This document shows, piece after piece, positions 18,601-31,100 of a stretch of DNA of 64,000 nucleotides (positions are counted from its first letter, which is position 1; every line of letters starts with the position of its first letter). The position numbers and the translations under genes were made by a program. Source of the stretch: Strigamia acuminata (taxonomy: Eukaryota > Arthropoda > Chilopoda > Geophilomorpha > Linotaeniidae). The notes under the pieces are model-generated. The model was given only the letters and a program-made list of their open reading frames with translations, was not told the DNA's origin and made no database searches. Location of the stretch: NCBI GenBank assembly GCA_949358305.1, contig OX442317.1, positions 14,388,491 to 14,452,490 on the forward strand. The letters run 5' to 3'.

Positions 18601-21600
18601 TTCAGAACATTCAGAGACATTGGTCTTGTGATGTTTGTGCTAAGTCAACTGTGATGAGATCAAAAGTCTATTCTCCAAAATCATTGCTTGGATGTTGCTA
18701 AAACTTACATTGAAGCCTTCTACTAAGGTTTAAACACTATTTCAGAACATTCAGAGACATTGGTTTGTGGTGTTTGTGCTAAGTCAACTGTGATGTCAAA
18801 TGAGATCAAAAGTTTATTCTTTCAAATTATTGCTTGGATGTTGCTAAAACTTACATTGAAGCCTTCTACTAAGGTTTAAACACTATTTCTGAACATTCAG
18901 AGACATTGGTCTTGTGGTGTTTGTGCTAAGTCAACTGTGATGTCAAATGAGATCAAAAGTTTATTCTTTCAAATTATTGCTTGGATGTTGCTAAAACTTA
19001 CATTGAAGCCTTCTACTAAGGTTTAAACACTATTTCAGAACATTCAGAGACATTGGTCTTGTGATGTTTGTGCTAAGTCAACTGTGATGAGATCAAAAGT
19101 CTATTCTCCCAAATCATTGCTTGGATGTTGCTAAAACTTACATTGAAGCCTTCTACTAAGGTTTAAACACTATTTCAGAACATTCAGAGACATTGGTTTG
19201 TGGTGTTTGTGCTAAGTCAACTGTGATGTCAAATGAGATCAAAAATTTATTCTTTCAAATTATTGCTTGGATGTTGCTAACACTTACATTGAAGCCTTCT
19301 ACTAAGGTTTAAACACTATTTCAGAACATTCAGAGACATTGGTCTTGTGATGTTTGTGCTAAGTCAACTGTGATGTCAAATGAGATCAAAAGTTTATTCT
19401 TTCAAATCATTGCTTGGATGTTGCTAAAACTTACATTAAAGCCTTCTACTAAGGTTTAAACACTATTTCAGAACATTCAGAGACATTGGTCTTGTGATGT
19501 TTGTGCTAAGTCAACTGTGATGAGATCAAAAGTCTATTCTCCAAAATCATTGCTTGGATGTTGCTAAAACTTACATTAAAGCCTTCTACTAAGGTTTAAA
19601 CACTATTTCAGAACATTCAGAGACATTGGTTTGTGGTGTTTGTGCTAAGTCAACTGTGATGTCAAATGAGATCAAAAGTTTATTCTTTCAAATTATTGCT
19701 TGGATGTTGCTAAAACTTACATTGAAGCCTTCTACTAAGGTTTAAACACTATTTCTGAACATTCAGAGACATTGGTCTTGTGGTGTTTGTGCTAAGTCAA
19801 CTGTGATGTCAAATGAGATCAAAAGTTTATTCTTTCAAATTATTGCTTGGATGTTGCTAAAACTTACATTGAAGCCTTCTACTAAGGTTTAAACACTATT
19901 TCAGAACATTCAGAGACATTGGTTTGTGGTGTTTGTGCTAAGTCAACTGTGATGTCAAATGAGATCAAAAGTTTATTCTTTCAAATTATTGCTTGGATGT
20001 TGCTAAAACTTACATTGAAGCCTTCTACTAAGGTTTAAACACTATTTCTGAACATTCAGAGACATTGGTCTTGTGGTGTTTGTGCTAAGTCAACTGTGAT
20101 GTCAAATGAGATCAAAAGTTTATTCTTTCAAATTATTGCTTGGATGTTGCTAAAACTAACATTGAAGCCTTCTACTAAGGTTTAAACACTATTTCAGAAC
20201 ATTCAGAGACATTGATCTTGTGGTGTTTGTGCTAAGTCAACTGTGATGAGATCAAAAGTCTATTCTCCCAAATCATTTCTTGGATGTTGCTAAAACTTAC
20301 ATTAAAGCTTTCTACTAAAGTTTAAACACTATTTCAGAACATTCAGAGACATTGGTCTTGTGATGTTTGTGCTAAGTCAACTGTGATGAGATCAAAAGTC
20401 TATTCTCCCAAATCATTGCTTGGATGTTGCTAAAACTTACATTAAAGCTTTCTACTAAGGTTTAAACACTATTTCAAAACATTCAGAGACATTGGTCTTG
20501 TGATGTTTGTGCTAAGTCAACTGTGATGAGATCAAAAGTCTATTCTCCCAAATCATTGCTTGGATGTTGCTAAAACTTACATTGAAGCCTTCTACTAAGG
20601 TTTAAACACTATTTCAGAACATTCAGAGACATTGGTTTGTGGTGTTTGTGCTAAGTCAACTGTGACGTCAAATGAGATCAAAAATTTATTCTTTCAAATT
20701 ATTGCTTGGATGTTGCTAACACTTACATTGAAGCCTTCTACTAAGGTTTAAACACTATTTCAGAACATTTAGAGACATTGGTCTTGTGATGTTTGTGCTA
20801 AGTCAACTGTGATGTCAAATGAGATCAAAAGTTTATTCTTTCAAATCATTGCTTGGATGTTGCTAAAACTTACATTAAAGCCTTCTACTAAGGTTTAAAC
20901 ACTATTTCAGAACATTCAGAGACATTGGTCTTGTGATGTTTGTGCTAAGTCAACTGTGATGAGATCAAAAGTCTATTCTCCAAAATCATTGCTTAAATGT
21001 TGCTAAAACTTACATTGAAGCCTTCTACTAAGGTTTAAACACTATTTCAGAACATTCAGACACATTGGTCTTGTGGTGTTTGTGCTAAGTCAACTGTGAT
21101 GTCAAATGGGATCAAAAGTTTATTCTTCCAAATCATTGCTTGGATGTTGCTAAAACTTACATTGAAGCCTTCTACTAAGGTTTAAACACTATTTCAGAAC
21201 ATTCAGAGACATTGGTCTTGTGGTGTTTGTGCTAAGTCAACTGTGATGAGATCAAAAGTCTATTCTCTCAAATCATTGCTTGGATGTTGCTAAAACTTAC
21301 ATTGAAGCCGTCTACTAAGGTTTAAACACTATTTCAGAACATTTAGAGACATTGGTCTTGTGGTGTTTGTGCTAAGTCAACTGTGATGAGATCAAAAGTC
21401 TATTCTCCCAAATCATTGCTTGGATGTTGCTAAAACTTACATTAAAGCTTTTTACTAAGGTTTAAACACTATTTCAAAACATTCAGAGACATTGGTCTTG
21501 TGATGTTTGTGCTAAGTCAACTGTGATGAGATCAAAAGTCTATTCTCCTAAATCATTGCTTGGATGTTGCTAAAACTTACATTGAAGCCTTCTACTAAGG

Positions 21601-24600
21601 TTTAAACACTATTTCAGAACATTCAGAGACATTGGTTTGTGGTGTTTGTGCTAAGTCAACTGTGATGTCAAATGAGATCAAAAGTTTATTCTTTCAAATT
21701 ATTGCTTGGATGTTGCTAACACTTACATTGAAGCCTTCTACTAAGGTTTAAACACTATTTCTAAACATTCAGAGACATTGGTCTTGTGGTGTTTGTGCTA
21801 AGTCAACTGTGATGAGATCAAAAGTCTATTCTCCCAAATCATTGCTTGGATGTTGCTAAAACTTACATTGAAGCCTTCTACTAAGGTTTAAACACTATTT
21901 CAGAACATTCAGAGACATTGGTTTGTGGTGTTTGTGCTAAGTCAACTGTGATGAGATCAAAAGTCTATTCTCCAAAATCATTGCTTGGATGTTGCTAACA
22001 CTTACATTGAAGCCTTCTACTAAGGTTTAAACACTATTTCTAAACATTCAGAGACATTGGTCTTGTGGTGTTTGTGCTAAGTCAACTGTGACGTCAAATG
22101 AGATCAAAAGTTTATTCTTTCAAATTATTGCTTGGATGTTGCTAAAACTTACATTGAAGCTTTCTACTAAGATTTAAACACTATTTCAGAACATTCAGAA
22201 ACATTGGTCTTGTGATGTTTGTGCTAAGTCAACTGTGATGTCAAATGGGATCAAAAGTTTATTCTTCCAAATCATTGCTTGGATGTTGCTAAAACTTACA
22301 TTGAAGCCTTCTACTAAGGTTTAAACACTATTTCAGAACATTCAGAGACATTGGTCTTGTGATGTTTGTGCTAAGTCAACTGTGATGTCAAATGAGATCA
22401 AAAGTTTATTCTTTCAAATCATTGCTTGGATGTTGCTAAAACTTACATTAAAGCTTTCTACTAAAGTTTAAACACTATTTCAGAACATTCAGAGACATTG
22501 GTCTTGTGGTGTTTGTGCTAAGTCAACTGTGATGAGATCAAAAGTCTATTCTCCCAAATCATTGCTTAGATGTTGCTAAAACTTACATTGAAGCCGTCTA
22601 CTAAGGTTTAAACACTATTTCAGAACATTTAGAGACATTGGTCTTGTGGTGTTTGTGCTAGGTCAACTGTGATGAGATCAAAAGTCTATTTTCCCAAATC
22701 ATTTCTTGGATGTTGCTAAAACTTACATTAAAGCTTTCTACTAAGGTTTAAACACTATTTCAAAACATTCAGAGACATTGGTCTTGTGATGTTTGTGCTA
22801 AGTCAACTGTGATGAGATCAAAAGTCTATTCTCCTAAATCATTGCTTGGATGTTGCTAAAACTTACATTAAAGCTTTCTACTAAGGTTTAAACACTATTT
22901 CAAAACATTCAGAGACATTGGTCTTGTGATGTTTGTGCTAAGTCAACTGTGATGAGATCAAAAGTCTATTCTCCCAAATCATTGCTTGGATGTTGCTAAA
23001 ACTTACATTGAAGCCTTCTACTAAGGTTTAAACACTATTTCAGAACATTCAGAGACATTGGTTTGTGGTGTTTGTGCTAAGTCAACTGTGATGTCAAATG
23101 GGATCAAAAGTTTATTCTTCCAAATCATTGTTTGGATGTTGCTAAAACTTACATTGAAGCCTTCTACTAAGGTTTAAACACTATTTCAGAACATTCAGAG
23201 ACATTGGTCTTGTGATGTTTGTGCTAAGTCAACTGTGATGTCAAATGAGATCAAAAGTTTATTCTTTCAAATTACTGCTTGGATGTTGCTAACACTTACA
23301 TTGAAGCCTTCTACTAAGGTTTAAACACTATTTCTAAACATTCAGAGACATTGGTCTTGTGGTGTTTGTGCTAAGTCAACTGTGACGTCAAATGAGATCA
23401 AAAGTTTATTCTTTCAAATTATTGCTTGGATGTTGCTAAAACTTACATTGAAGCTTTCTACTAAGGTTTAAACACTATTTCAGAACATTCAGAGACATTG
23501 GTCTTGTGATGTTTGTGCTAAGTCAACTGTGATGAGATCAAAAGTCTATTCTCCAAAATCATTGCTTGGATGTTGCTAAAACTTACATTGAAGCCTTCTA
23601 CTAAGGTTTAAACACTATTTCAGAACATTCAGACACATTGGTCTTGTGGTGTTTGTGCTAAGTCAACTGTGACGTCAAATGAGATCAAAAGTTTATTCTT
23701 TCAAATTATTGCTTGGATGTTGCTAAAACTTACATTGAAGCTTTCTACTAAGGTTTAAACACTATTTCAGAACATTCAGAAACATTGGTCTTGTGATGTT
23801 TGTGCTAAGTCAACTGTGATGTCAAATGGGATCAAAAGTTTATTCTTCCAAATCATTGCTTGGATGTTGCTAAAACTTACATTGAAGCCTTCTACTAAGG
23901 TTTAAACACTATTTCAGAACATTCAGAGACATTGGTCTTGTGATGTTTGTGCTAAGTCAACTGTGATGTCAAATGAGATCAAAAGTTTATTCTTTCAAAT
24001 CATTGCTTGGATGTTGCTAAAACTTACATTAAAGCTTTCTACTAAAGTTTAAACACTATTTCAGAACATTCAGAGACATTGGTCTTGTGGTGTTTGTGCT
24101 AAGTCAACTGTGATGAGATCAAAAGTCTATTCTCCCAAATCATTGCTTAGATGTTGCTAAAACTTACATTGAAGCCGTCTACTAAGGTTTAAACACTATT
24201 TCAAAACATTCAGAGACATTGGTCTTGTGATGTTTGTGCTAAGTCAACTGTGATGAGATCAAAAGTCTATTCTCCCAAATCATTGCTTGGATGTTGCTAA
24301 AACTTACATTGAAGCCTTCTACTAAGGTTTAAACACTATTTCAGAACATTCAGAGACATTGGTTTGTGGTGTTTGTGCTAAGTCAACTGTGATGTCAAAT
24401 GAGATCAAAAGTTTATTCTTTAAAATTATTGCTTGGATGTTGCTAACACTTACATTGAAGCCTTCTACTAAGGTTTAAATACTATTTCTAAACATTCAGA
24501 GACATTGGTCTTGTGGTGTTTGTGCTAAGTCAACTGTGATGAGATCAAAAGTCTATTCTCCCAAATCATTGCTTGGATGTTGCTAAAACTTACATTGAAG

Positions 24601-26258
24601 CCTTCTACTAAGGTTTAAACACTATTTCAGAACATTCAGAGACATTGGTTTGTGGTGTTTGTGCTAAGTCAACTGTGATGTCAAATGAGATCAAAAGTTT
24701 ATTCTTTCAAATTATTGCTTGGATGTTGCTAAAACTAACATTGAAGCCTTCTACTAAGGTTTAAACACTATTTCAGAACATTCAGAGACATTGGTCTTGT
24801 GGTGTTTGTGCTAAGTCAACTGTGATGAGATCAAAAGTCTATTCTCCTAAATCATTGCTTGGATGTTGCTAAAACTTACATTAAAGCTTTCTACTAAGGT
24901 TTAAACACTATTTCAAAACATTCAGAGACATTGGTCTTGTGATGTTTGTGCTAAGTCAACTGTGATGAGATCAAAAGTCTATTCTCCCAAATCATTGCTT
25001 GGATGTTGCTAAAACTTACATTGAAGCCTTCTACTAAGGTTTAAACACTATTTCAGAACATTCAGAGACATTGGTTTGTGGTGTTTGTGCTAAGTCAACT
25101 GTGATGTCAAATGGGATCAAAAGTTTATTCTTCCAAATCATTGTTTGGATGTTGCTAAAACTTACATTGAAGCCTTCTACTAAGGTTTAAACACTATTTC
25201 AGAACATTCAGAGACATTGGTCTTGTGATGTTTGTGCTAAGTCAACTGTGATGTCAAATGAGATCAAAAGTTTATTCTTTCAAATTACTGCTTGGATGTT
25301 GCTAACACTTACATTGAAGCCTTCTACTAAGGTTTAAACACTATTTCTAAACATTCAGAGACATTGGTCTTGTGGTGTTTGTGCTAAGTCAACTGTGACG
25401 TCAAATGAGATCAAAAGTTTATTCTTTCAAATTATTGCTTGGATGTTGCTAAAACTTACATTGAAGCTTTCTACTAAGGTTTAAACACTATTTCAGAACA
25501 TTCAGAGACATTGGTCTTGTGATGTTTGTGCTAAGTCAACTGTGATGAGATCAAAAGTCTATTCTCCAAAATCATTGCTTGGATGTTGCTAAAACTTACA
25601 TTGAAGCCTTCTACTAAGGTTTAAACACTATTTCAGAACATTCAGACACATTGGTCTTGTGGTGTTTGTGCTAAGTCAACTGTGACGTCAAATGAGATCA
25701 AAAGTTTATTCTTTCAAAATTATTGCTTGGATGTTGCTAAAACTTACATTGAAGCTTTCTACTAAGGTTTAAACACTATTTCAGAACATTCAGAAACATT
25801 GGTCTTGTGATGTTTGTGCTAAGTCAACTGTGATGTCAAATGGGATCAAAAGTTTATTCTTCCAAATCATTGCTTGGATGTTGCTAAAACTTACATTGAA
25901 GCCTTCTACTAAGGTTTAAACACTATTTCAGAACATTCAGAGACATTGGTCTTGTGATGTTTGTGCTAAGTCAACTGTGATGTCAAATGAGATCAAAAGT
26001 TTATTCTTTCAAATCATTGCTTGGATGTTGCTAAAACTTACATTAAAGCTTTCTACTAAAGTTTAAACACTATTTCAGAACATTCAGAGACATTGGTCTT
26101 GTGGTGTTTGTGCTAAGTCAACTGTGATGAGATCAAAAGTCTATTCTCCCAAATCATTGCTTAGATGTTGCTAAAACTTACATTGAAGCCGTCTACTAAG
26201 GTTTAAACACTATTTCAAAACATTCAGAGACATTGGTCTTGTGATGTTTGTGCTAAGT
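15652..26258 (+). repeat. Satellite array, block II
   Basis: About 74 monomers of the same satellite run in the same direction. From roughly 16170 to 19060 it repeats block I with a constant offset of 13130, sharing rare variants such as ATCAACAGTC (3369 and 16499). About 18200-19060 is immediately repeated at 19061-19921 (period about 861 bp). From about 22000 on a different higher-order unit of about 2.0 kb appears, marked by GAAGCCGTCTACTAAGG (for example near 24172 and 26183). There is no gene in it. Confidence 0.95.
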
Positions 26259-28161
26259 TTTTTCGTATCGCCTGTCGATTTCGACGCCAGCGATCCGAAG
26301 ATAGGATTCGGGCACGGAGCATTTATTTGCCTTGTGCAAATCGCCCGATCTGAGTCGCATCGACTCTCGTCGTTATGCCTGGTCTTCAGCATTTTTTGTT
26401 GTTTTGCAAGGAGATATGGAGAGAGAGAGGAGTTGACTATTCAACTTGATATTTTATTCGCAAGTGAGGAATTTAATCCTTTTAACAATGAGACGAAACG
26501 TGACACGAGATTGACAACAATTAAATATCAAGTGTCACAAAACAAGGGTTATGATTTTAAGCCTAACATTGCATAAATGTCTTAATTATACATTAGAAAC
26601 TTCATTTATAGAAGGCATGAAGTTTCCCAATTAAATGTAACATGGGGGGAAAATTGTCAGGCGCTTTTCTGGCCTAAAATCATCACTTTAACAAAAGTAT
26701 GTAATTTAACATTGAAAATGATTGCATACAAATAATCAAACTTAACTAAACTTCTCAGATCACGTAAAAGGTAGCAATCCGAGAGAAAACCATATTTTAA
26801 ACTAACAAATAACAATTTGAGTTGTATAAACATTAATAAAATACAACTCCTCCGTGTATGACGTCATTTGCGAGTATGAATGCTCCATCGCGTCTTGTCA
26901 TCGCTCGCAAATCGTCTACTGTCACATCGAAATTAAATCAGGAGTGAAAGTGAACAAATTAATTAAACTAATTCCTCTAATTGTACAATCAAACCTAATT
27001 TCTATTTATTTCAACAGATAATCGAGGAAAACTTCAACCGCACGCTTCATCCGGGTCTCTACTACTGAAAATGGCCGACCTAATGCAACGCCGTCGCTCA
27101 CGATCGCCTTTTGCTGCGGATTACTTCTCTCCCGCGATCCCATGAATTACCGCTCAGGTAAGTAAGCACATATGTATTTCCTTCCAACATATTGCTTGTG
27201 TCTTTGAGCTTGAACGAGCGTTTCTTTTGGCCATTTCAGCGTCCATCACCCGAACCAAGCCGTACGATTTCCCGCCTCCTCGACTTTACAACCGCGTGAG
27301 ATGTTATTCAGCGATATAACTATAAGGTAAATAAATATTTGAATCAATAACAAGTGTAAATAAAACTTAATATCTATTTACAGCCTCGTGCAACTCCCGA
27401 ACCGAATTGCATCCGGATTCAGCCAAACTTAAGGTAAATAATTTCACGAGTATAAAGTCAAACATAAATTTAACAAGTAACGCAATTATATCTAACTTAT
27501 ACATTCTTCATTTACAGTCATTCCCTCATATGAAGCAGGCCGGTGACTCCTGCCTCATTCATCCGGATTTCGTAAGATTAAGGTGAGCAAATAATCGGTT
27601 ATAAATTAAAACATAACTTAACATTTCATGTAAACATATTTAACCAAACCAAACATCCGTTTTAATTTAAACCTTCTCTCATTTACAGTTATTCCCACAT
27701 ATGAGGCAGATTTGTGACTTCTACCCCACTCCAGCGAACCGTCTTAATTTATCCGTAAGAAAATAAATCAACGCAAATGAAACACTGTAACCCTCGATTA
27801 TAATTAACCCGTATTTTCCTTTCAGACATACTCGACTCCCGAGCTTGTATCATGACCCGGGGAGTTCTTCACATTCAGATAAGTTATAGCAATTAATTTC
27901 CGATATGAACAATTATTTAAAAGCTCGAACTCCTTTTCAGAATCTTCTAGAACTTCAATTTGATCGACAACCCGAGATTATGCCTATTCGACTTCAACTA
28001 AGTGACAACTGATTGTCTTCTGAAAGGTAAATAAATTTAGCTAATTTATTTCTTTCTTTCTTTCTTTTTTAGTGAAAAGTTCGGACTTATTTCAACTTTC
28101 ACCATCTTTTCTTTCCTTTATATTTTGAGAAGCATTTCCTGTTTCGAACTGATTCGCAACA
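26259..28161 (-). repeat. 3' LTR of family 1 copy 2
   Basis: This 1903-bp repeat matches 34073-35975. The extra segment is at 26574-26726. The plus-strand intron ladder is retained (26950-28072), with splice-site bases intact despite divergence elsewhere; the first donor is GTGAAC here versus GTGATC in copy 1. Confidence 0.85.
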
Positions 28162-31100
28162 GCGCTCCCGCCGAAACAAAAGGAACAGCAAATCATCATG
28201 TCTAAAACTATACTGTACAATAGTTTTTTTTTCATTTACACCTAAAGAACTGTATTTTATTTTTGTGGGAAATAAAATTTCTTCCTTTTTCTGAATCTCA
28301 AAAATGTCTTGGATTTCTTGCCTTTCTCAAATGCAATTTCTCTCCTTCACATTTTTCTTTTGACTCGACTAACTATTTGAATCTGATACCCAGGGACGAA
28401 TAACGACCGTATTCCTCACTTTTCGACAACCCACGCGGATATCCTCTTCGTCATGGCATGGATCAAGAGAACTTCAAAGCTAAGTAAAATTCAATTTAAC
28501 CTTTCATTAAATTGACAAAACAATTTCTGTATCCACTGGTGGAAATTTAGCTTTTCCCTTAAGTCCAGAATTTTTCCAATTATGGAAACTCTAACTTTAA
28601 ATGACACATTGTCATTTCTCAAATGAATCAGATCTCGATCTTATTTATTTCCTTTAACTTAAAAACCTCTCAGGTAATTTAATACGGAAATCTAGCTGTT
28701 AAAAATGTCTCGTCACATTTTCTTCTATCTGATTCGATTTTAAATAATAAGGGGAGTTTTAATCAACGTGTGTTACCCTTAATTATTTTTCAGTTTGGAA
28801 TTTTTGGGTGAATAACGACCTGAACCGTGTATTTCAAATTCCCACTCTTTACTTATGCTAGGTGTCAAAAAACCATATTTTTGAACTTGGACCTTTTATC
28901 CTTTGAAACAAATACTGATAACTTTTTTACCAGATCTGAACTCAACTACTTCTAAAAGCTAGGTGTCGGAACTCATGTCCGAACTTGGACCTTTTCTACT
29001 CTAATGACTAGGCGTCGGCTTTCTTGGCCGAACTTGGACCTTTCTACTCTAATGACTAGGCGTCGGCTTTCTTGGCCGAACTTGGACCTTTGCTAAATCT
29101 TTCAGACAACCCCTGGTAGCTATGGACCAGATTAGGGCTCAATTACTTCTGAAAGCTAGGTGTCGGTATCTGTTGACCGAGCTTGGACCTTCTCTAATTC
29201 ACGAGGAATGAAAAAATGCAGTGACTCGAATCCAAATATTCGACCTGCAGATGAATTTCAAGTATTCAAACCCACTATACGATCACGGCCTCATTTCCGT
29301 GCTTCCGGAGAGCTTCCGTGAAAGCAATTGGAAACAATCTTGTTGCACCTGTTGACCAGGGTTCGAGTTCATGCCAATTTTTTGTCTTTTCCGGTGAATA
29401 TCTACTAAGGGTGTTATTTCCTCTCAAATGACTATGTGACTCTCTCTCTCTTATCTGACCATACAAAATGTCTATTGGAAAATTGGAAAGTTAGTCATAA
29501 GTACTATAGCAAGTCTCCTTATGTTAACCAAATTTCCCTCTTTGTTTTATTGATTGATTCCTTGTGAATCTTTCAAACTACTGTATGATTGTATTTTTTA
29601 GGCTCTTCTCTCAATTCACTCTACCCAATGTCCTATAAATGTTGACTTTCCCCTCCTCTCAGGAGGTCTTCCCGGCAAACAGAAAAGGAAGTGAAGAAAC
29701 CTGAATCTCAAACAATCTGTATGTTATGACATCAGCTGAGTTAAAAAAAAGGAAACTGAATTTACCTAATTCTTAATTAACACCTATATCAGCCTTTGTG
29801 AAGTTACAAAGAAAATGGACAATTAACCACCTTTTTTATATCTCTTCGCCTTTGCTAAGTTAATAGGGTGTTACTGAACAGAAAACGCGCAGATTTCTGC
29901 ACTCTAATCATTATTCAAGAAAGTGAAGGATTAAAAGTCACGGAAAAGATTCTCCTGTTCTTTGTATCCGGACAGCTATTCTTTTGAGACCTGTGCAATA
30001 TTTTAGTATGAAAGATAGTCAAACAAAACCGTCTGTGTTTCAACCGTCTGCGAATTGAGCATGAAATCTCACAATTATCCTTGTGATAACTGAGAAGATT
30101 TCCTAAGTGTCAAACCTACAATTGATGATTGCATCAGTGAAGTTGACTAGCAACAGAGCAATTGTTTTTCTGACAAAGAGCCTGCCATTGTCCGTGGTAA
30201 GAGGTGAAATAGATGCAATTCTAACTTAACTCAAGACTATTGAAGTTAACTGCATGTTATTTTCTTATTCAAGTTATTGAGTGTTATGGGTAGACATTAT
30301 TTGACTGTAAGAGTTAAGTGTTTAGTTTATTGAAAAGATGTCGACAAATGGGATTACTTTGAACGAGATCCCCATTATCCTGGAAAGCAAAATTCATTCG
30401 ACCAAGATCGACCTCATCTATATGTGGAAAATCCTAGCTTTTACCTTCCTAAGCAAAAAGACCTGGACAAGAGTATTCCTCCTCGACAATCTATCTTAAA
30501 ATTGATTGTTTTTAGCCAAAGTTGACATATTCCTCCCTCAATTCAAACTAAAATGTATGAGCTGTAATATTTTGAGCAATGGTGTTATGAAACGTTGTAC
30601 TCCGAATCCTAGTGTATATATTGCAAGGAAACTCACTTAAAATTCATCTAACTTTCATCTATCATCTGAGATGGTTCTATTAATTGCTAGAATTCTAATT
30701 TTCTACTTTATGCTAAAAGACCGATTCAGAACAAATTTTTCTCTATGAAAACCAGGTGGACCTGTCAAACTCCATTCCCCCATTTCGCCTTTTCTAGTAG
30801 CGCTCCTAAGAGAAACTGGCTCATTCAACAGAAAATAATCTTGATTAGCAAGAACAACGGATCTCCCAAGTTCAATCCTCCAGATCCCAATTTTCCAAGT
30901 TCCCAACTATCATAATCTGAGAGAGGCGAACGCATTCGGACCTCCCGTCCTGTCTGTGATCCTTTGATACACAGCGCTTGACTGCCAAGATATATAGAAA
31001 AGTTAATTGACTATAGAAGTGGAATTAATTAGAAACTATCTTATATCCGAGCCGAGTAGGTTCCTTTGGATATTTTAGACTGCTTAACTAAAAAAAACCG

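Noticed and set aside
30703-30906. 67-codon frame seen only in copy 2
   Set aside because: It is interrupted in copies 1 and 3 and lies in otherwise non-coding sequence.
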